A stretch of 64,000 nt of DNA, taken from contig CAJXOJ010000010.1 of NCBI GenBank assembly GCA_913057515.1, forward strand, positions 1 through 64,000. Direction: 5' to 3'. The translations under genes were made by a program, and so were the position numbers. Origin of the DNA: an uncultured Cycloclasticus sp. GTDB lineage: Bacteria; Pseudomonadota; Gammaproteobacteria; Methylococcales; Cycloclasticaceae. This document shows positions 50,545-59,073 of this stretch, piece by piece (position 1 is the first letter of the stretch; each line of letters opens with the position of its first letter). The notes under the pieces were generated by a model. It was not told where the DNA came from. It made no database searches and saw only the letters and a list, made by a program, of their open reading frames with translations.

Positions 50545-52038
50545 TTAAGCCTTTGTTAGGTGGTAATCGGTGAAATTTGGTTGACTCATTTCTTTGGCAT
50601 AACGTTGTGGTGACCATGGCCATAATAAAGGGACACCTTTATCATCTAAGTACCAGCTTTGGCAGCCAGTGGTCCAAATGGTGCCAGGCAAGGCGTCGTG
50701 CACGGTTTTGTAGAAGTCATCTACTGCCTCTTGTTTAGGCTCAATATAGTCAAAGCCACCTTCCATATATTTTTGTATGCACTGCATAATATACGTGCTT
50801 TGTGTTTCAGCAATAGCAATAAGAGAATAATTACCAATAGGACTATTGGGACCATTTAACATAAAAAAGTTAGGGAAATTAGGGATGGTAATAGCGCGAA
50901 AAGCACGAGGGCCATTTTCCCATGCAGCTGCCAACGATGTGTTATTTGCCCCTTGCATAGTCATAGGTCGCATAAAAGCAAAGCCATCAAAACCAGTAGC
51001 CTGGACAATAATGTCTAATTCATGCAGCACACCATCTTTAGTACGAATACCATTGGCCTCAATTTTATCGATGCCCTCAGTGACTAAAGAGCAATGAGGT
51101 TTTTGGATAGCAGGGTAAAACGAAGTGGACATTACTAAGCGCTTACAGCCCGGCTCGTAATCAGGTGTTAATTTGGCTCGTAATGCAGGGTCCTTCACAT
51201 GATTTAAGTTCCATTGGCATGCTTTGTTAAGAATTGAGCGGTTCCAGCCGGGTTTAATCGTCGCAACACCGACTGTTCGTTCTTGCATAAATTTATAAAC
51301 TCGATAAAGACCGCGACCAAGGACCGGAAAACGTTTAACAGCCTTAGTCCATAGGGCAGAGTAAGCTTTGTCTGGTACAGGGAAAATCCATTGCGGTGTG
51401 CGCTGGAATAAAGTCAGCTCTTTTACTACGTTCGATAGCGGTTCAATCATCTGAGTTCCGGTGGAGCCGCCTCCAATAATGCCGATTTTTTTACCTTTCA
51501 ACTCAATGTCATGATTCCAACGGGCGGTATGGAAGGTGTCGCCTTTAAAGTCTTCTATACCTTCAAACTTAGGTTGATTGATTTTATGTAAAACACCGGT
51601 TGCCGCGACAATAAAGTCTGCCGTATCGTTTTTGCCACTGGCGGTTTCAATATGCCATTGACCCTCTTTGTGCTCGGTATTGATAATTTCTTCATTAAAG
51701 GTTGTATAGCCAGCTAACTGGTATTTTTCGAATATGCGTTCAAAATAAGCTTGAATTTCAGAACCAGGAGGAAAGCGTCGTGTCCAATATGGGTTGGGTT
51801 CAAAGCTGTAGGTATAAAAGTAAGACGGAATGTCGCAGGCAATACCAGGGTATGTGTTTTCACGCCAAGTGCCGCCAATGGTGTGGCGCTTTTCATAAAT
51901 GCTGAAGTTAGTTAAACCTGCTTTTAATAGGTTAATGCCCATTAAAATGCCAGACATGCCGGCACCCATGATAATGATTCGAGGCTCTTTAGCACCTCCC
52001 TTTTTTAGTGCGTTAATTGTTTCCGATATATTTGACAT
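50545..52038 (-). CDS. Flavin-containing monooxygenase (Baeyer-Villiger-like)
   Basis: A 497-residue class B flavoprotein monooxygenase. FAD-binding GxGxxG is GAGMSG (25-30); NADPH-binding GGGSTG (189-194). The Baeyer-Villiger fingerprint FxGxxxHxxxW is kept as F164, G166, H170 and W174, though the next residue is Asn instead of Pro or Asp. It is likely to oxidise ketones or cyclic ketones to esters, or to hydroxylate alkanes, with NADPH and O2. A divergent esterase (52250) fits as the following hydrolase. Confidence 0.88.
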   Translation of the reverse strand: MSNISETINALKKGGAKEPRIIIMGAGMSGILMGINLLKAGLTNFSIYEKRHTIGGTWRENTYPGIACDIPSYFYTYSFEPNPYWTRRFPPGSEIQAYFERIFEKYQLAGYTTFNEEIINTEHKEGQWHIETASGKNDTADFIVAATGVLHKINQPKFEGIEDFKGDTFHTARWNHDIELKGKKIGIIGGGSTGTQMIEPLSNVVKELTLFQRTPQWIFPVPDKAYSALWTKAVKRFPVLGRGLYRVYKFMQERTVGVATIKPGWNRSILNKACQWNLNHVKDPALRAKLTPDYEPGCKRLVMSTSFYPAIQKPHCSLVTEGIDKIEANGIRTKDGVLHELDIIVQATGFDGFAFMRPMTMQGANNTSLAAAWENGPRAFRAITIPNFPNFFMLNGPNSPIGNYSLIAIAETQSTYIMQCIQKYMEGGFDYIEPKQEAVDDFYKTVHDALPGTIWTTGCQSWYLDDKGVPLLWPWSPQRYAKEMSQPNFTDYHLTKA

Positions 52039-52110
52039 TTCCGCCTCTTAGCTATTGTTCTACTTGATTATTAGTTGTTTTAAAAAATTCTAACGCTCAT
52101 TATTAAATAC

Positions 52111-52160
52111 TTCTTAAGGTAAAGATATCAAATATTAGTAAAAAGATATATTCTTAAGAA
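52111..52160. promoter_or_regulatory. Paired CTTAAG palindromes in the divergent promoter region
   Basis: TTCTTAAG at 52111-52118 and TTCTTAAGAA at 52151-52160, 40 bases apart (about four helix turns), each near an AAAGATAT motif. They lie between the monooxygenase and esterase genes and look like operator half-pairs. The regulator is unknown. Confidence 0.4.
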
Positions 52161-52249
52161 ATTATGTTGAAACTCACATGAGTAGAACTCTCTGTTGTGA
52201 CAGAAGATAGGGTGCTCAGAATAAAAAAATAGATAACAAAGGGGATGTA

Positions 52250-53140
52250 ATGGCCAGTGTACGAAGTCAATTATTAGCAGCTTTTCTACGAATGACTGTT
52301 AAAAAGAAGTTTGCAAGAAGCGGTGACTTGATAAAAGAACGTGCATCGATGGATAAGATGTCTGCGATGAGTGTTAAGGGTAAGCCTGGCCGATTAGAGG
52401 CGGTAGGTAGTGTGACTGGAGAGTGGCATGAGCCTCAATTAGGCAGCAAAGAAGCGGTTGTTTTATATTTGCATGGAGGTGGCTATGTGCTTGGTTCGCC
52501 AACCAGCCATGCTGGAATGGCCTCGATGATGGCGGATTTAGCTCAGGCGCGAGTGTTTGTTTTAGATTACCGCTTAGCGCCCGAAACGCCATTTCCGGGG
52601 GCGCTTGAAGATGCTATATCTGCCTATAAAGCCTTGCTTGAAAAAGGCGAAAAGCCAGAAAAAATTGTTATTGCAGGCGATTCAGCAGGTGGCGGGCTTG
52701 CTGTGGCATTGATGATCGCTTTAAAGGAAGAAGGAATGCCGCTACCCGCTGCGGGTGTTTGTTTGTCGCCTTGGGCTGATTTAAGTTTCTCAGGTGATTC
52801 TATGCAAGCAAATGCTAAGGCAGATTCTATTTTGTGTCGTGAATCATTAGCTTGGCTTGGTGAACAGTATTTAGCAGATTTGGCACCTAATGACCCAAGA
52901 GTTTCGCCCATTTTTGCCGACCTTACGGGGCTGCCGCCCTTGTTAATTCAAGTCGGTAGCGATGAGGTATTACTCGATGATGCTGTGCGCCTGAATAAGG
53001 TAGCCAAAAAAGCGGGTGTTGAGAGCACCCTTGAAGTATGGAGTGGGCAGGTCCATGTCTGGCCGTTAATGTCTAAATTAATTCCAGAAGCACGACAGGC
53101 GCTTCAAGGCATTGGTACGTTTATTAAGACGCATACCTAA
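52250..53140 (+). CDS. HSL-family alpha/beta hydrolase (esterase)
   Basis: A 296-residue hormone-sensitive-lipase-type esterase. The oxyanion loop HGGG (75-78), the nucleophile S145 in GDSAGG (143-148), acid D238 in GSDEVLL and H269 in QVHVWP make up the expected catalytic set. It is cytosolic, as no signal peptide is present. It hydrolyses short-chain esters, and with the divergent monooxygenase could open lactones or esters made from ketones. AAGGGGAT lies ahead of the start. Confidence 0.93.
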   Translation: MASVRSQLLAAFLRMTVKKKFARSGDLIKERASMDKMSAMSVKGKPGRLEAVGSVTGEWHEPQLGSKEAVVLYLHGGGYVLGSPTSHAGMASMMADLAQARVFVLDYRLAPETPFPGALEDAISAYKALLEKGEKPEKIVIAGDSAGGGLAVALMIALKEEGMPLPAAGVCLSPWADLSFSGDSMQANAKADSILCRESLAWLGEQYLADLAPNDPRVSPIFADLTGLPPLLIQVGSDEVLLDDAVRLNKVAKKAGVESTLEVWSGQVHVWPLMSKLIPEARQALQGIGTFIKTHT

Positions 53141-53445
53141 GTTGACTGATGAGGAAAAAGGGGCTATTTCATTCCAAATCAAATAGCTGACAGGTTAGTT
53201 AGTGCTGATTTTTTTAAAGATGGTATCGTGGCGTATGATGCTTATCAAAAAATATAATACCTTGGTTGGCGGCGCTTGAGCGTGGAAGTGACCTGATGGT
53301 CGCCTGAGCGATATTGACCGAGTGTGTAGTCTATGTGATAACGCTGAGCCGGTTGTATAAGGGGCAAAATGTCTATAGAGCTGACCAGTAAGAGGCATTA
53401 GGAAGCCCTTTGCTGACGGTGTTTTGTCGATGAGAGAGTCGTTAA
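53141..53445. other. Gene-free region after the esterase with a coding-like fragment
   Basis: These 305 bases hold no complete gene. A + strand frame of 31 codons at about 53153-53251 reads GYFIPNQIADRLVSADFFKDG and continues to a stop with no start codon; it could be a relic or chance. A minus-strand frame over 53195-53500 is compositionally odd and overlaps the channel gene end, so it is not accepted. Confidence 0.25.
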
Positions 53446-54474
53446 TCATTGTTTTCTTTTTTCTTGGCGCCAATCTACGGGTTTTCCACAATGAGGGCAT
53501 TCATTATTGAGAGCGATTTTTATTTCCTTTTCAAGGTCGGTCACGACACCCCCAATTTTCTTCTCAGCTTGTTTGGTACGGCCAATATTAAGGATTGAGT
53601 CCGCTTCGTCTGGGCTTAAGCCAAGCGCTTCTTGTGAGTATTTAAGGTCTTTTTCCTCGGCTGAGCTGATAATGCCATCACTTAATGCATTATCTACTAA
53701 TTTTTCGTAATGGGCGCGACGCTGCCTAAGTGCTTCACTGAAGCCTGAGGCCAATAGGCCTGCTGGAAGTGCCACAATGCCAATACTGATGATGCCGATG
53801 ATTGAGGCGAGTATTTTTCCGATGACGGTAATGGGTATGACGTCACCGTAACCAATGCTGGTCATGGTGATAACGGACCACCACATAGAGGATGGAATGC
53901 TGTTAAATGCTTCCGGTTGGGCCTCATGTTCTGCAAGGTAGATAAGGCTGGAAGCCATAATAATCATAATAAATAAGATGAAAAGGGCTGCACCAATTGA
54001 TTTAGCTTCATCCGCTAATACTTGTAATAGTAATGACATGGATGAGGAGTAACGAGTTAATTTAAAGACCCTAAGTAGCCTTAATACCCGCATAAAACGT
54101 AGGTCAAGAGGCAGAAAAATGCCTAAATAGAATGGCAATATTACAATAAGGTCGATTAAAGCCATCGGAGTCAGAATATAACGTAATCGCCCCCAGAAAG
54201 GGTGCGCGTACTTTTTATTAGAATTCTCTATAACACTCCATGCCCGCGCAATATATTCGATACTAAAGATACAGACGGAAAAAAATTCAAAGCGTTCAAA
54301 GAAAATTTGATATTTATTTTGCAGTGATGGAAGCGTCTCTAGGATGACCGAAAGGACATTAAGTGAGATAAGGGATATCAGGAGGATGTCAATTATTCGG
54401 CTGAGCCGGTCACTTTCTCCGCCAATTTCAAGGATATTAAATGCTCGCTGTCTTAGGTTTTGTATATGAGTCAT
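53446..54474 (-). CDS. Voltage-gated potassium channel (Kch-type) with C-terminal CxxC
   Basis: A 342-residue six-helix ion channel. S4 has the charge pattern LRFMRVLRLLRVFKLTRYS (about 125-143). The pore has the K+ filter TSIGYGD (205-211), and S6 has PAGLLASGF. The cytosolic tail holds a TerB-like or SHOCT-like helical part (LSDGIISSAEEKDL) and ends ALNNECPHCGKPVDW with a CxxC that may bind zinc in a tetramer. It lets K+ through the inner membrane in response to voltage; gating signals are unknown. Confidence 0.88.
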   Translation of the reverse strand: MTHIQNLRQRAFNILEIGGESDRLSRIIDILLISLISLNVLSVILETLPSLQNKYQIFFERFEFFSVCIFSIEYIARAWSVIENSNKKYAHPFWGRLRYILTPMALIDLIVILPFYLGIFLPLDLRFMRVLRLLRVFKLTRYSSSMSLLLQVLADEAKSIGAALFILFIMIIMASSLIYLAEHEAQPEAFNSIPSSMWWSVITMTSIGYGDVIPITVIGKILASIIGIISIGIVALPAGLLASGFSEALRQRRAHYEKLVDNALSDGIISSAEEKDLKYSQEALGLSPDEADSILNIGRTKQAEKKIGGVVTDLEKEIKIALNNECPHCGKPVDWRQEKRKQ

Positions 54475-54599
54475 AATTCAATCAATGATTAGGGAGGAGT
54501 GAGTTTTCGTCGTTATTTTTAGAGTGAACGAGCTTAATATGCTTTTTCCATAGAGTGAGATCCTGATTAATCGTTGAGGTTAAGGAGGTTTATATCAAG

Positions 54600-54800
54600 T
54601 TGCTCAGTAAAACTACTCACGTTATTGGATTAAAGATATTTATTATTACATGTTCTATGCCATTGTGTAGCTCAACTGTGAGCGTGTATTTTGCTGTTGA
54701 ATGCCGTGAGGCGCTAATTAAAGATGGGTTTCAGGTCTTCGAGTTTTTCAAACAATTGCCATATATAATCTTTGGTTCCATTTTCTCGATGAGGGTGTAA
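54600..54800 (+). CDS. Possible small exported protein (doubtful)
   Basis: A 66-codon frame starting with TTG behind AGGAGG (54583-54588, spacing of 11). The N-terminus could be a membrane or signal segment (LKIFIITCSMPLCSSTV). It runs 87 bases into the 3' end of the oppositely transcribed DUF1330-like gene, and the sequence has no familiar pattern. The ribosome site is the main support. Confidence 0.15.
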   Translation: MLSKTTHVIGLKIFIITCSMPLCSSTVSVYFAVECREALIKDGFQVFEFFKQLPYIIFGSIFSMRV

Positions 54801-55037
54801 ATCTGCTAAAGCTGGGTCGTTACAGTAACTATCGAAAGCCTCTTTTGATGCCCACTCAACAAGAATGAAAACTTGGCGCGGAGTGATGTCTCCTGCAACA
54901 GATTCTTGGTATTTTCCAAGCGCTAGTACGCGACCATGATGATTTCTAACGTCTTTAGCGGAGCGTTTGGCGTATGCGAGGTACTCTTTTTTACTGGCGA
55001 TATTGAATAGGTTAAGAGCGTAGACGGGTTTGGACAA
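54714..55037 (-). CDS. DUF1330/ABM-like small protein
   Basis: A 107-residue protein with the ferredoxin-like alpha/beta-barrel pattern of DUF1330 or antibiotic-monooxygenase-like proteins (PVYALNLFNIASKKEYLAYAKRSAKDVRNHHGRVLALGKYQESVAG; VEWASKEAFDSYCNDPAL). The latter half is like the EYSSWEAAQAWYNSPEY motif of DUF1330. No catalytic function is known. It is single, with the nitrobindin-like gene 61 bases upstream on the same strand. Confidence 0.7.
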   Translation of the reverse strand: MSKPVYALNLFNIASKKEYLAYAKRSAKDVRNHHGRVLALGKYQESVAGDITPRQVFILVEWASKEAFDSYCNDPALADLHPHRENGTKDYIWQLFEKLEDLKPIFN

Positions 55038-55098
55038 AGGTTGTCTCCTAATTGAGTGGTTTTTTTACAATCTTCCTCTTGGTTTAAATCAAAGGTTT

Positions 55099-55664
55099 TT
55101 AGTCCTGATTGTAGGTGACACGTTGAAGTGTGCTTGTATCTATGTGCTCAAAGTCTTTCCCATAAATATGTAGCGAAGTGACTTCACGATAGGTTAATTC
55201 ATCATTTTTAACTATCATTTTCATATGAAAGGCCTTTGTTGTTGCCTTTTTTAGCATAAATGGGGATTGAACAATGCCGTAGCTGTTGCCGTCACATCAA
55301 AAATGCTGTCGGTGTTGGTCTGTTTAAATATACCTCCAGCAAGTAGACAAACACCTCGTGGAATGGTTAATGAGTGCATGATAACTTGAGTGCTAGGCTC
55401 ATAAATCCAATGACCAATTTGGTCATGAAAAATGTGACCGTTGTCGGCTCTGCGAACCACGTGATGATACTTAACGGCAACGAGCTGTTGCTCTTCTGCA
55501 TTTTCAGCAGCGCCAGCTAGGGTAAAGGTGAGGTCGTTTGTAAAGGGGCTTTTATCTGGGTTAGCAGCTGAGTCAGGCGCAATATCTAAGCCTACATTGC
55601 CAGACCACTTCCCAAGTAGTTGAGTTAAAGGACCGTAGTCTATGTTGTCAATAACTGTATTCAT
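55099..55664 (-). pseudogene. Nitrobindin/FABP-like heme-binding beta-barrel gene, frameshifted
   Basis: The first frame (55251-55664) encodes 137 residues with the family start YGPLTQLLGKWSGNVGLDIAPD and FHDQIGHWIYEPSTQVIMHSLTIPRGVCLLAGG, then stops. The next frame, joining near 55280, supplies the missing C-terminal part IVQSPFMLKKATTKAFHMKM, followed by LTYREVTSLHIYGKDFEHID, and stops at 55099. Together they give about 188 residues, the normal length. Family members also have a few more residues before IVQSPFM, so a deletion of 1 or perhaps 16 bases is likely. It is either a pseudogene or a sequencing error. The protein normally binds heme b and interacts with NO/peroxynitrite. It is divergent from the truncated hemoglobin. 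Confidence 0.82.
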
Positions 55665-55814
55665 GTTACTACCTCTTATTAAAGTCTATTGATTTACTAT
55701 ATAACTTAAAAAGTAATTTTTCTATTGATTTGAATAATGTACAGTCTGCGAAATAAATAGTGATTATTTTTAACACGCTGTTTCATCAATTTTTAACAGG
55801 AAAGGGTAACGATT

Positions 55815-56258
55815 ATGAATGATTCCTCTGAAAAGACTGGTTCTGTAAAGCAGGCAGGTGAGTTAAGCGCTAATAGAGCTTACCGAGAGCTACATGTAAC
55901 ACTCGGTAAAGAAAAAATTCAGCAGGTGGTTAGTAGTTTTTATGACCTTATCAAAGTACACCCGACTCTTGGGGGGTATTTTTCTGAGGTTAAAGACTGG
56001 GATGAGCTGAAGGATCGGATTGGCCATTTTTGGTGGATCGACTTAGGTGGCGAGCGTTACCGTCAAGATATTTACAACCCGCATGCTGTGCACCGTCATT
56101 TGAAAATTCCACCCATACTGCTTGATGATTGGGTGGCTTTATTCTCTAGCAACTTATATAAGCACTTACCAAAAGAGCTAGCGGATATTTGGCTTGCCCG
56201 CGCTACTAAAATGGCAGAGTGGATAGGTACCGATCTGCAGCAGCATCAAGAGTCCTAA
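55815..56258 (+). CDS. Truncated hemoglobin (group III type)
   Basis: A 147-residue truncated hemoglobin with a leading tail of about 20 residues. The B/E helices include ASSFYDLIKVHPTLGGYF-like sequence and FWWIDLGGERYRQDIYNPHAVHRHLKIPP; H93 in the HRHL segment is the likely proximal heme ligand. It probably handles NO or O2 in the cytoplasm. The divergent nitrobindin-like gene (broken) suggests a joint role. Group assignment is by eye. Confidence 0.8.
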   Translation: MNDSSEKTGSVKQAGELSANRAYRELHVTLGKEKIQQVVSSFYDLIKVHPTLGGYFSEVKDWDELKDRIGHFWWIDLGGERYRQDIYNPHAVHRHLKIPPILLDDWVALFSSNLYKHLPKELADIWLARATKMAEWIGTDLQQHQES

Positions 56259-56282
56259 CGCTGTTTAAGTTTACTAATTTGC

Positions 56283-56840
56283 TTAGCGGTACAGCCAGTT
56301 TTTAAGTAAGCGAGTGACTGCTGGCATAACAAGATAAGTCATTAGCAGTACTTGCCCGACCACCATAATGGCAAGCTTTAGTGTGGGCGCTAAGGGTGAT
56401 AGCCAAGGCGCAAATAACTGGTTAATGGTAACTAATAAAGAAAAAACCACGATCATCAGCACCAGCGCCATTTTATGTCGGTTGGGTGCGGCGCTAACGG
56501 GCACTTCTGGCAGGGTAAACCAAAACTCTAGGCCAGAGACTTTCTTTATTTTGGTACTACCTTCTATCAGCCCTTTTTCATCGAGTTCATCTAAAAAACG
56601 CTGCCTTTGTTCCGATTCTTCCCATTTTTTTTGGTGTGCATAGGAATTAAAGCCAACAATAAGCACGTAGTCACCACCCGTTTGTGCAGATGGTTTGAGT
56701 ATATGCACACCTTGGTGCCCTGGAAATTTAGTGGCCACCTCAGACAGGCGGTGCAGCCAGTCTTCATATTGTTGTTCGGCACCTTTTTTTACCTTTCGTG
56801 CAATTGAAACGGTTACAGCAGTATCGTCTGTGTTAATCAT
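56283..56840 (-). CDS. Antibiotic monooxygenase (ABM)-fold protein with membrane helices
   Basis: A 185-residue protein: an N-terminal ABM domain (about 10-105; VTVSIARKVKKGAEQQYEDWLHRLSEVATKFPGHQGVHI and FNSYAHQKKWEESEQR), then two hydrophobic helices (about 122-140 and 152-172). The same layout occurs in ABM proteins reported as membrane-bound; the substrate is unknown. Start ATG at 56840 is 2 bases after the ovoA stop; the TTG at 56861 is rejected. It is thus the second gene of an ovoA operon and may handle a product or oxidant of ovothiol metabolism. Confidence 0.78.
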   Translation of the reverse strand: MINTDDTAVTVSIARKVKKGAEQQYEDWLHRLSEVATKFPGHQGVHILKPSAQTGGDYVLIVGFNSYAHQKKWEESEQRQRFLDELDEKGLIEGSTKIKKVSGLEFWFTLPEVPVSAAPNRHKMALVLMIVVFSLLVTINQLFAPWLSPLAPTLKLAIMVVGQVLLMTYLVMPAVTRLLKNWLYR

Positions 56841-56842
56841 GG

Positions 56843-58978
56843 TTAGCTCATTCGTTGCCAAATAGTTAGCTGGCTAAAGCTGTGTTGGAATTTTCGACAA
56901 GTATCACGGATAACGAAGGGAACATCGGTGGGTTCGTTAATTAATTTAAAATGCTCACCCAAGTGATCTTTCAAGCCTTCCAGTGTGGAATACGGTTCGC
57001 CATCTTTACGAATACCGCCTAGCCAATTTTCTTTAGGGGTAAACTCTTCCAGCCAAGTGTAAGGCGAGGCGATGGCTAATACGCCGCCGACATTAATTCT
57101 ATGGCGGATGTCATCGAGGAAAACGGCAGGTGTACGTAAGCGGTCAATCAGATTAATGGCTAACACTAAGTCGTAATTTGTAAATTGAGGTTTTAGGTTA
57201 GTGGCATCGCCCTGAAAAAACTCGATATTTTCTTGGTTTTTGTCTAAGCCAATTTTTTCTAGTGTTTGTTCGTGGTAAGACACGATCTCACCTTCTTCAA
57301 TTAGCTCATAATGAATATTACCTTTTTGTTGCATTTGGTGTGCAATACGAATGAAGCGAGCAGAAAAGTCAATGCCGGTGACGTTATCAAAATGTTGCGC
57401 TAGTTCAAATGATGCACGACCAACAGCACAGCCTAAATCAAGAGCGCGAGTGGTTGGTTTATCTTGTAGTTGCTCCAAACATAATTGAACACAATGAGCA
57501 GATAGATCTTTTACATCAAAATAAGTAGGGCCGTAGTGAAAGTGGCAGTATTGGGACACGGCGGTATCGGTTTCGTACATAGCAGTTGGTTTTTCCATTG
57601 GTTGCGTTGATTCTATATAGCGGAAGCCGGCATGTTGATAAAAGTGGCGCCTGAAGGCATAGCGGGCGTGTTTGGTGGCCTCGTTACCGGTTGAAATCCA
57701 GCAGCCACCTTTAATCAGATTGTGTTGTGTGTCGAAGGTGGGGGTTGAAAAGTCATCATATAAAGGATGAACTTCAAAGCCATCAAAACCGCTGATAGGG
57801 GTTTCTGTCCATTGCCATGCGTTGCCGATTAAATCGTGGAATTCACCAAAAGCAAAGTGATCAACTGGGCAGGCGGAGGCCCAGTGTTCAAGGTTTATGT
57901 TCCCCGGTGCTTGCTCCCATTCGGGTTGATCAGGAATATTGTGAAGCTGGTGTAAGTGTTGCCATTGCTCTTCGGTGGGTAGACGAATAGGTTTCCCTTT
58001 TTTTTCGCTTAGCCAGTTACAAAACGCTTTCGCCTCTAAGTAATTGACCTCTGCAGGCCAATTCCAAGGCATTTCTTGCTCTTCTAACAAGGTACGAAGC
58101 AGGTAGCGATCGTCCTTTTGTATCCAAAAAAGTGGGTGCTCAGGTTTTTTATATTGCACCCAATTCCAGCCTTCTTCGGTCCAAAATCTTTTTTGGTGGT
58201 AGCCATTGTCTTTTATGAAATTGAGAAACTCAGCATTAGAAACAAGGTATTTGCTGGCGGAAAACTCATCAATATCGATAACTTTTTCACCGTATTCGTT
58301 ATCCCAACCGTAGGTTTGGTGGTTTTTATCTTTACCGAGCTTAATGCGCCCAGCTTCAACATGAAGTAGTTCATTACTGGGGGCTTCGCCTGTGTGGGGG
58401 CAAACATTCCAAGTGCTATGTTGTTGCAGGTGCTCAAGCGGCATTTGACGGATAATCGCTGAGGAGGTTTCGAGGTGAATACGTTGATGCTCAATACCCA
58501 TAAGAATTGGCCAAAAGGGGCTTTCCCAAGTAATGGGTAAATCGAGAGGCAATGTGCTGATGAGTGAATCAACAAGCGTTAGTACCTTTTGCCGGTAGTG
58601 ACGAACCTCGCTAATGCTTGGCCAGTCATAATTTTCTTCGTCTAAATCATCCCAAGACATCTCATCAACACCAACAGCGAAAATAGACTCGAAACGGGGG
58701 TTAACACGCCGTTGGATTAGTGAGGCAAGGCTAAGTTTATTGATGAAAAAGGTAGCTGTATGGCCATAATAAAAAACTAGAGGGTGACGAAGCGACTCGG
58801 GTCTTAGATAAAAGGCAGCTTCATGTTTGAGTGTTTCGTAAAGCTGCTCTTCCAATTGAAAGGTATTGTGCAGGTAATCGCAAATTTCTTCTCGTTTTTG
58901 TTCAACAGTGCCCGTGTTCAGCACAATCGTTTTAGTTATTTTTATGTTATTACTGATTTCTTCTGCTAAGGATGACAT
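56843..58978 (-). CDS. ovoA: Ovothiol biosynthesis enzyme OvoA (5-histidylcysteine sulfoxide synthase/methyltransferase)
   Basis: A 711-residue three-domain enzyme. The N-terminal DinB-like domain gives the iron ligands H73 (YYGH), H164 and H168 (EHQRIH). The FGE-sulfatase-like domain (about 200-440) has VSNAEFLNFIKDNGY, RLPTEEQWQ, AFGEFHDLIGNAWQWTETP and GGCWISTGNEATKHARYAFRRHFYQHAGFR. The C-terminal SAM methyltransferase (about 470-711) has RALDLGCAVGRASFELAQHF. It joins cysteine to the histidine ring with O2 and methylates the product, the first and last steps of ovothiol A, a thiol antioxidant. The PLP-dependent lyase (OvoB) is not in the window. Confidence 0.93.
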   Translation of the reverse strand: MSSLAEEISNNIKITKTIVLNTGTVEQKREEICDYLHNTFQLEEQLYETLKHEAAFYLRPESLRHPLVFYYGHTATFFINKLSLASLIQRRVNPRFESIFAVGVDEMSWDDLDEENYDWPSISEVRHYRQKVLTLVDSLISTLPLDLPITWESPFWPILMGIEHQRIHLETSSAIIRQMPLEHLQQHSTWNVCPHTGEAPSNELLHVEAGRIKLGKDKNHQTYGWDNEYGEKVIDIDEFSASKYLVSNAEFLNFIKDNGYHQKRFWTEEGWNWVQYKKPEHPLFWIQKDDRYLLRTLLEEQEMPWNWPAEVNYLEAKAFCNWLSEKKGKPIRLPTEEQWQHLHQLHNIPDQPEWEQAPGNINLEHWASACPVDHFAFGEFHDLIGNAWQWTETPISGFDGFEVHPLYDDFSTPTFDTQHNLIKGGCWISTGNEATKHARYAFRRHFYQHAGFRYIESTQPMEKPTAMYETDTAVSQYCHFHYGPTYFDVKDLSAHCVQLCLEQLQDKPTTRALDLGCAVGRASFELAQHFDNVTGIDFSARFIRIAHQMQQKGNIHYELIEEGEIVSYHEQTLEKIGLDKNQENIEFFQGDATNLKPQFTNYDLVLAINLIDRLRTPAVFLDDIRHRINVGGVLAIASPYTWLEEFTPKENWLGGIRKDGEPYSTLEGLKDHLGEHFKLINEPTDVPFVIRDTCRKFQHSFSQLTIWQRMS

Positions 58979-59073
58979 TTTAACCCTCGTTGGTTACATT
59001 CCTTTTAGTCTATAGTCGGTTCTTAAAAAAGCAAAGATATTACACATATGATTTTGTCTATAGTTGATAAAAG

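Noticed and set aside
53195-53500. 101-codon minus-strand frame near the channel gene
   Set aside because: Overlaps the K+ channel 3' end in another frame, odd composition, no family pattern.
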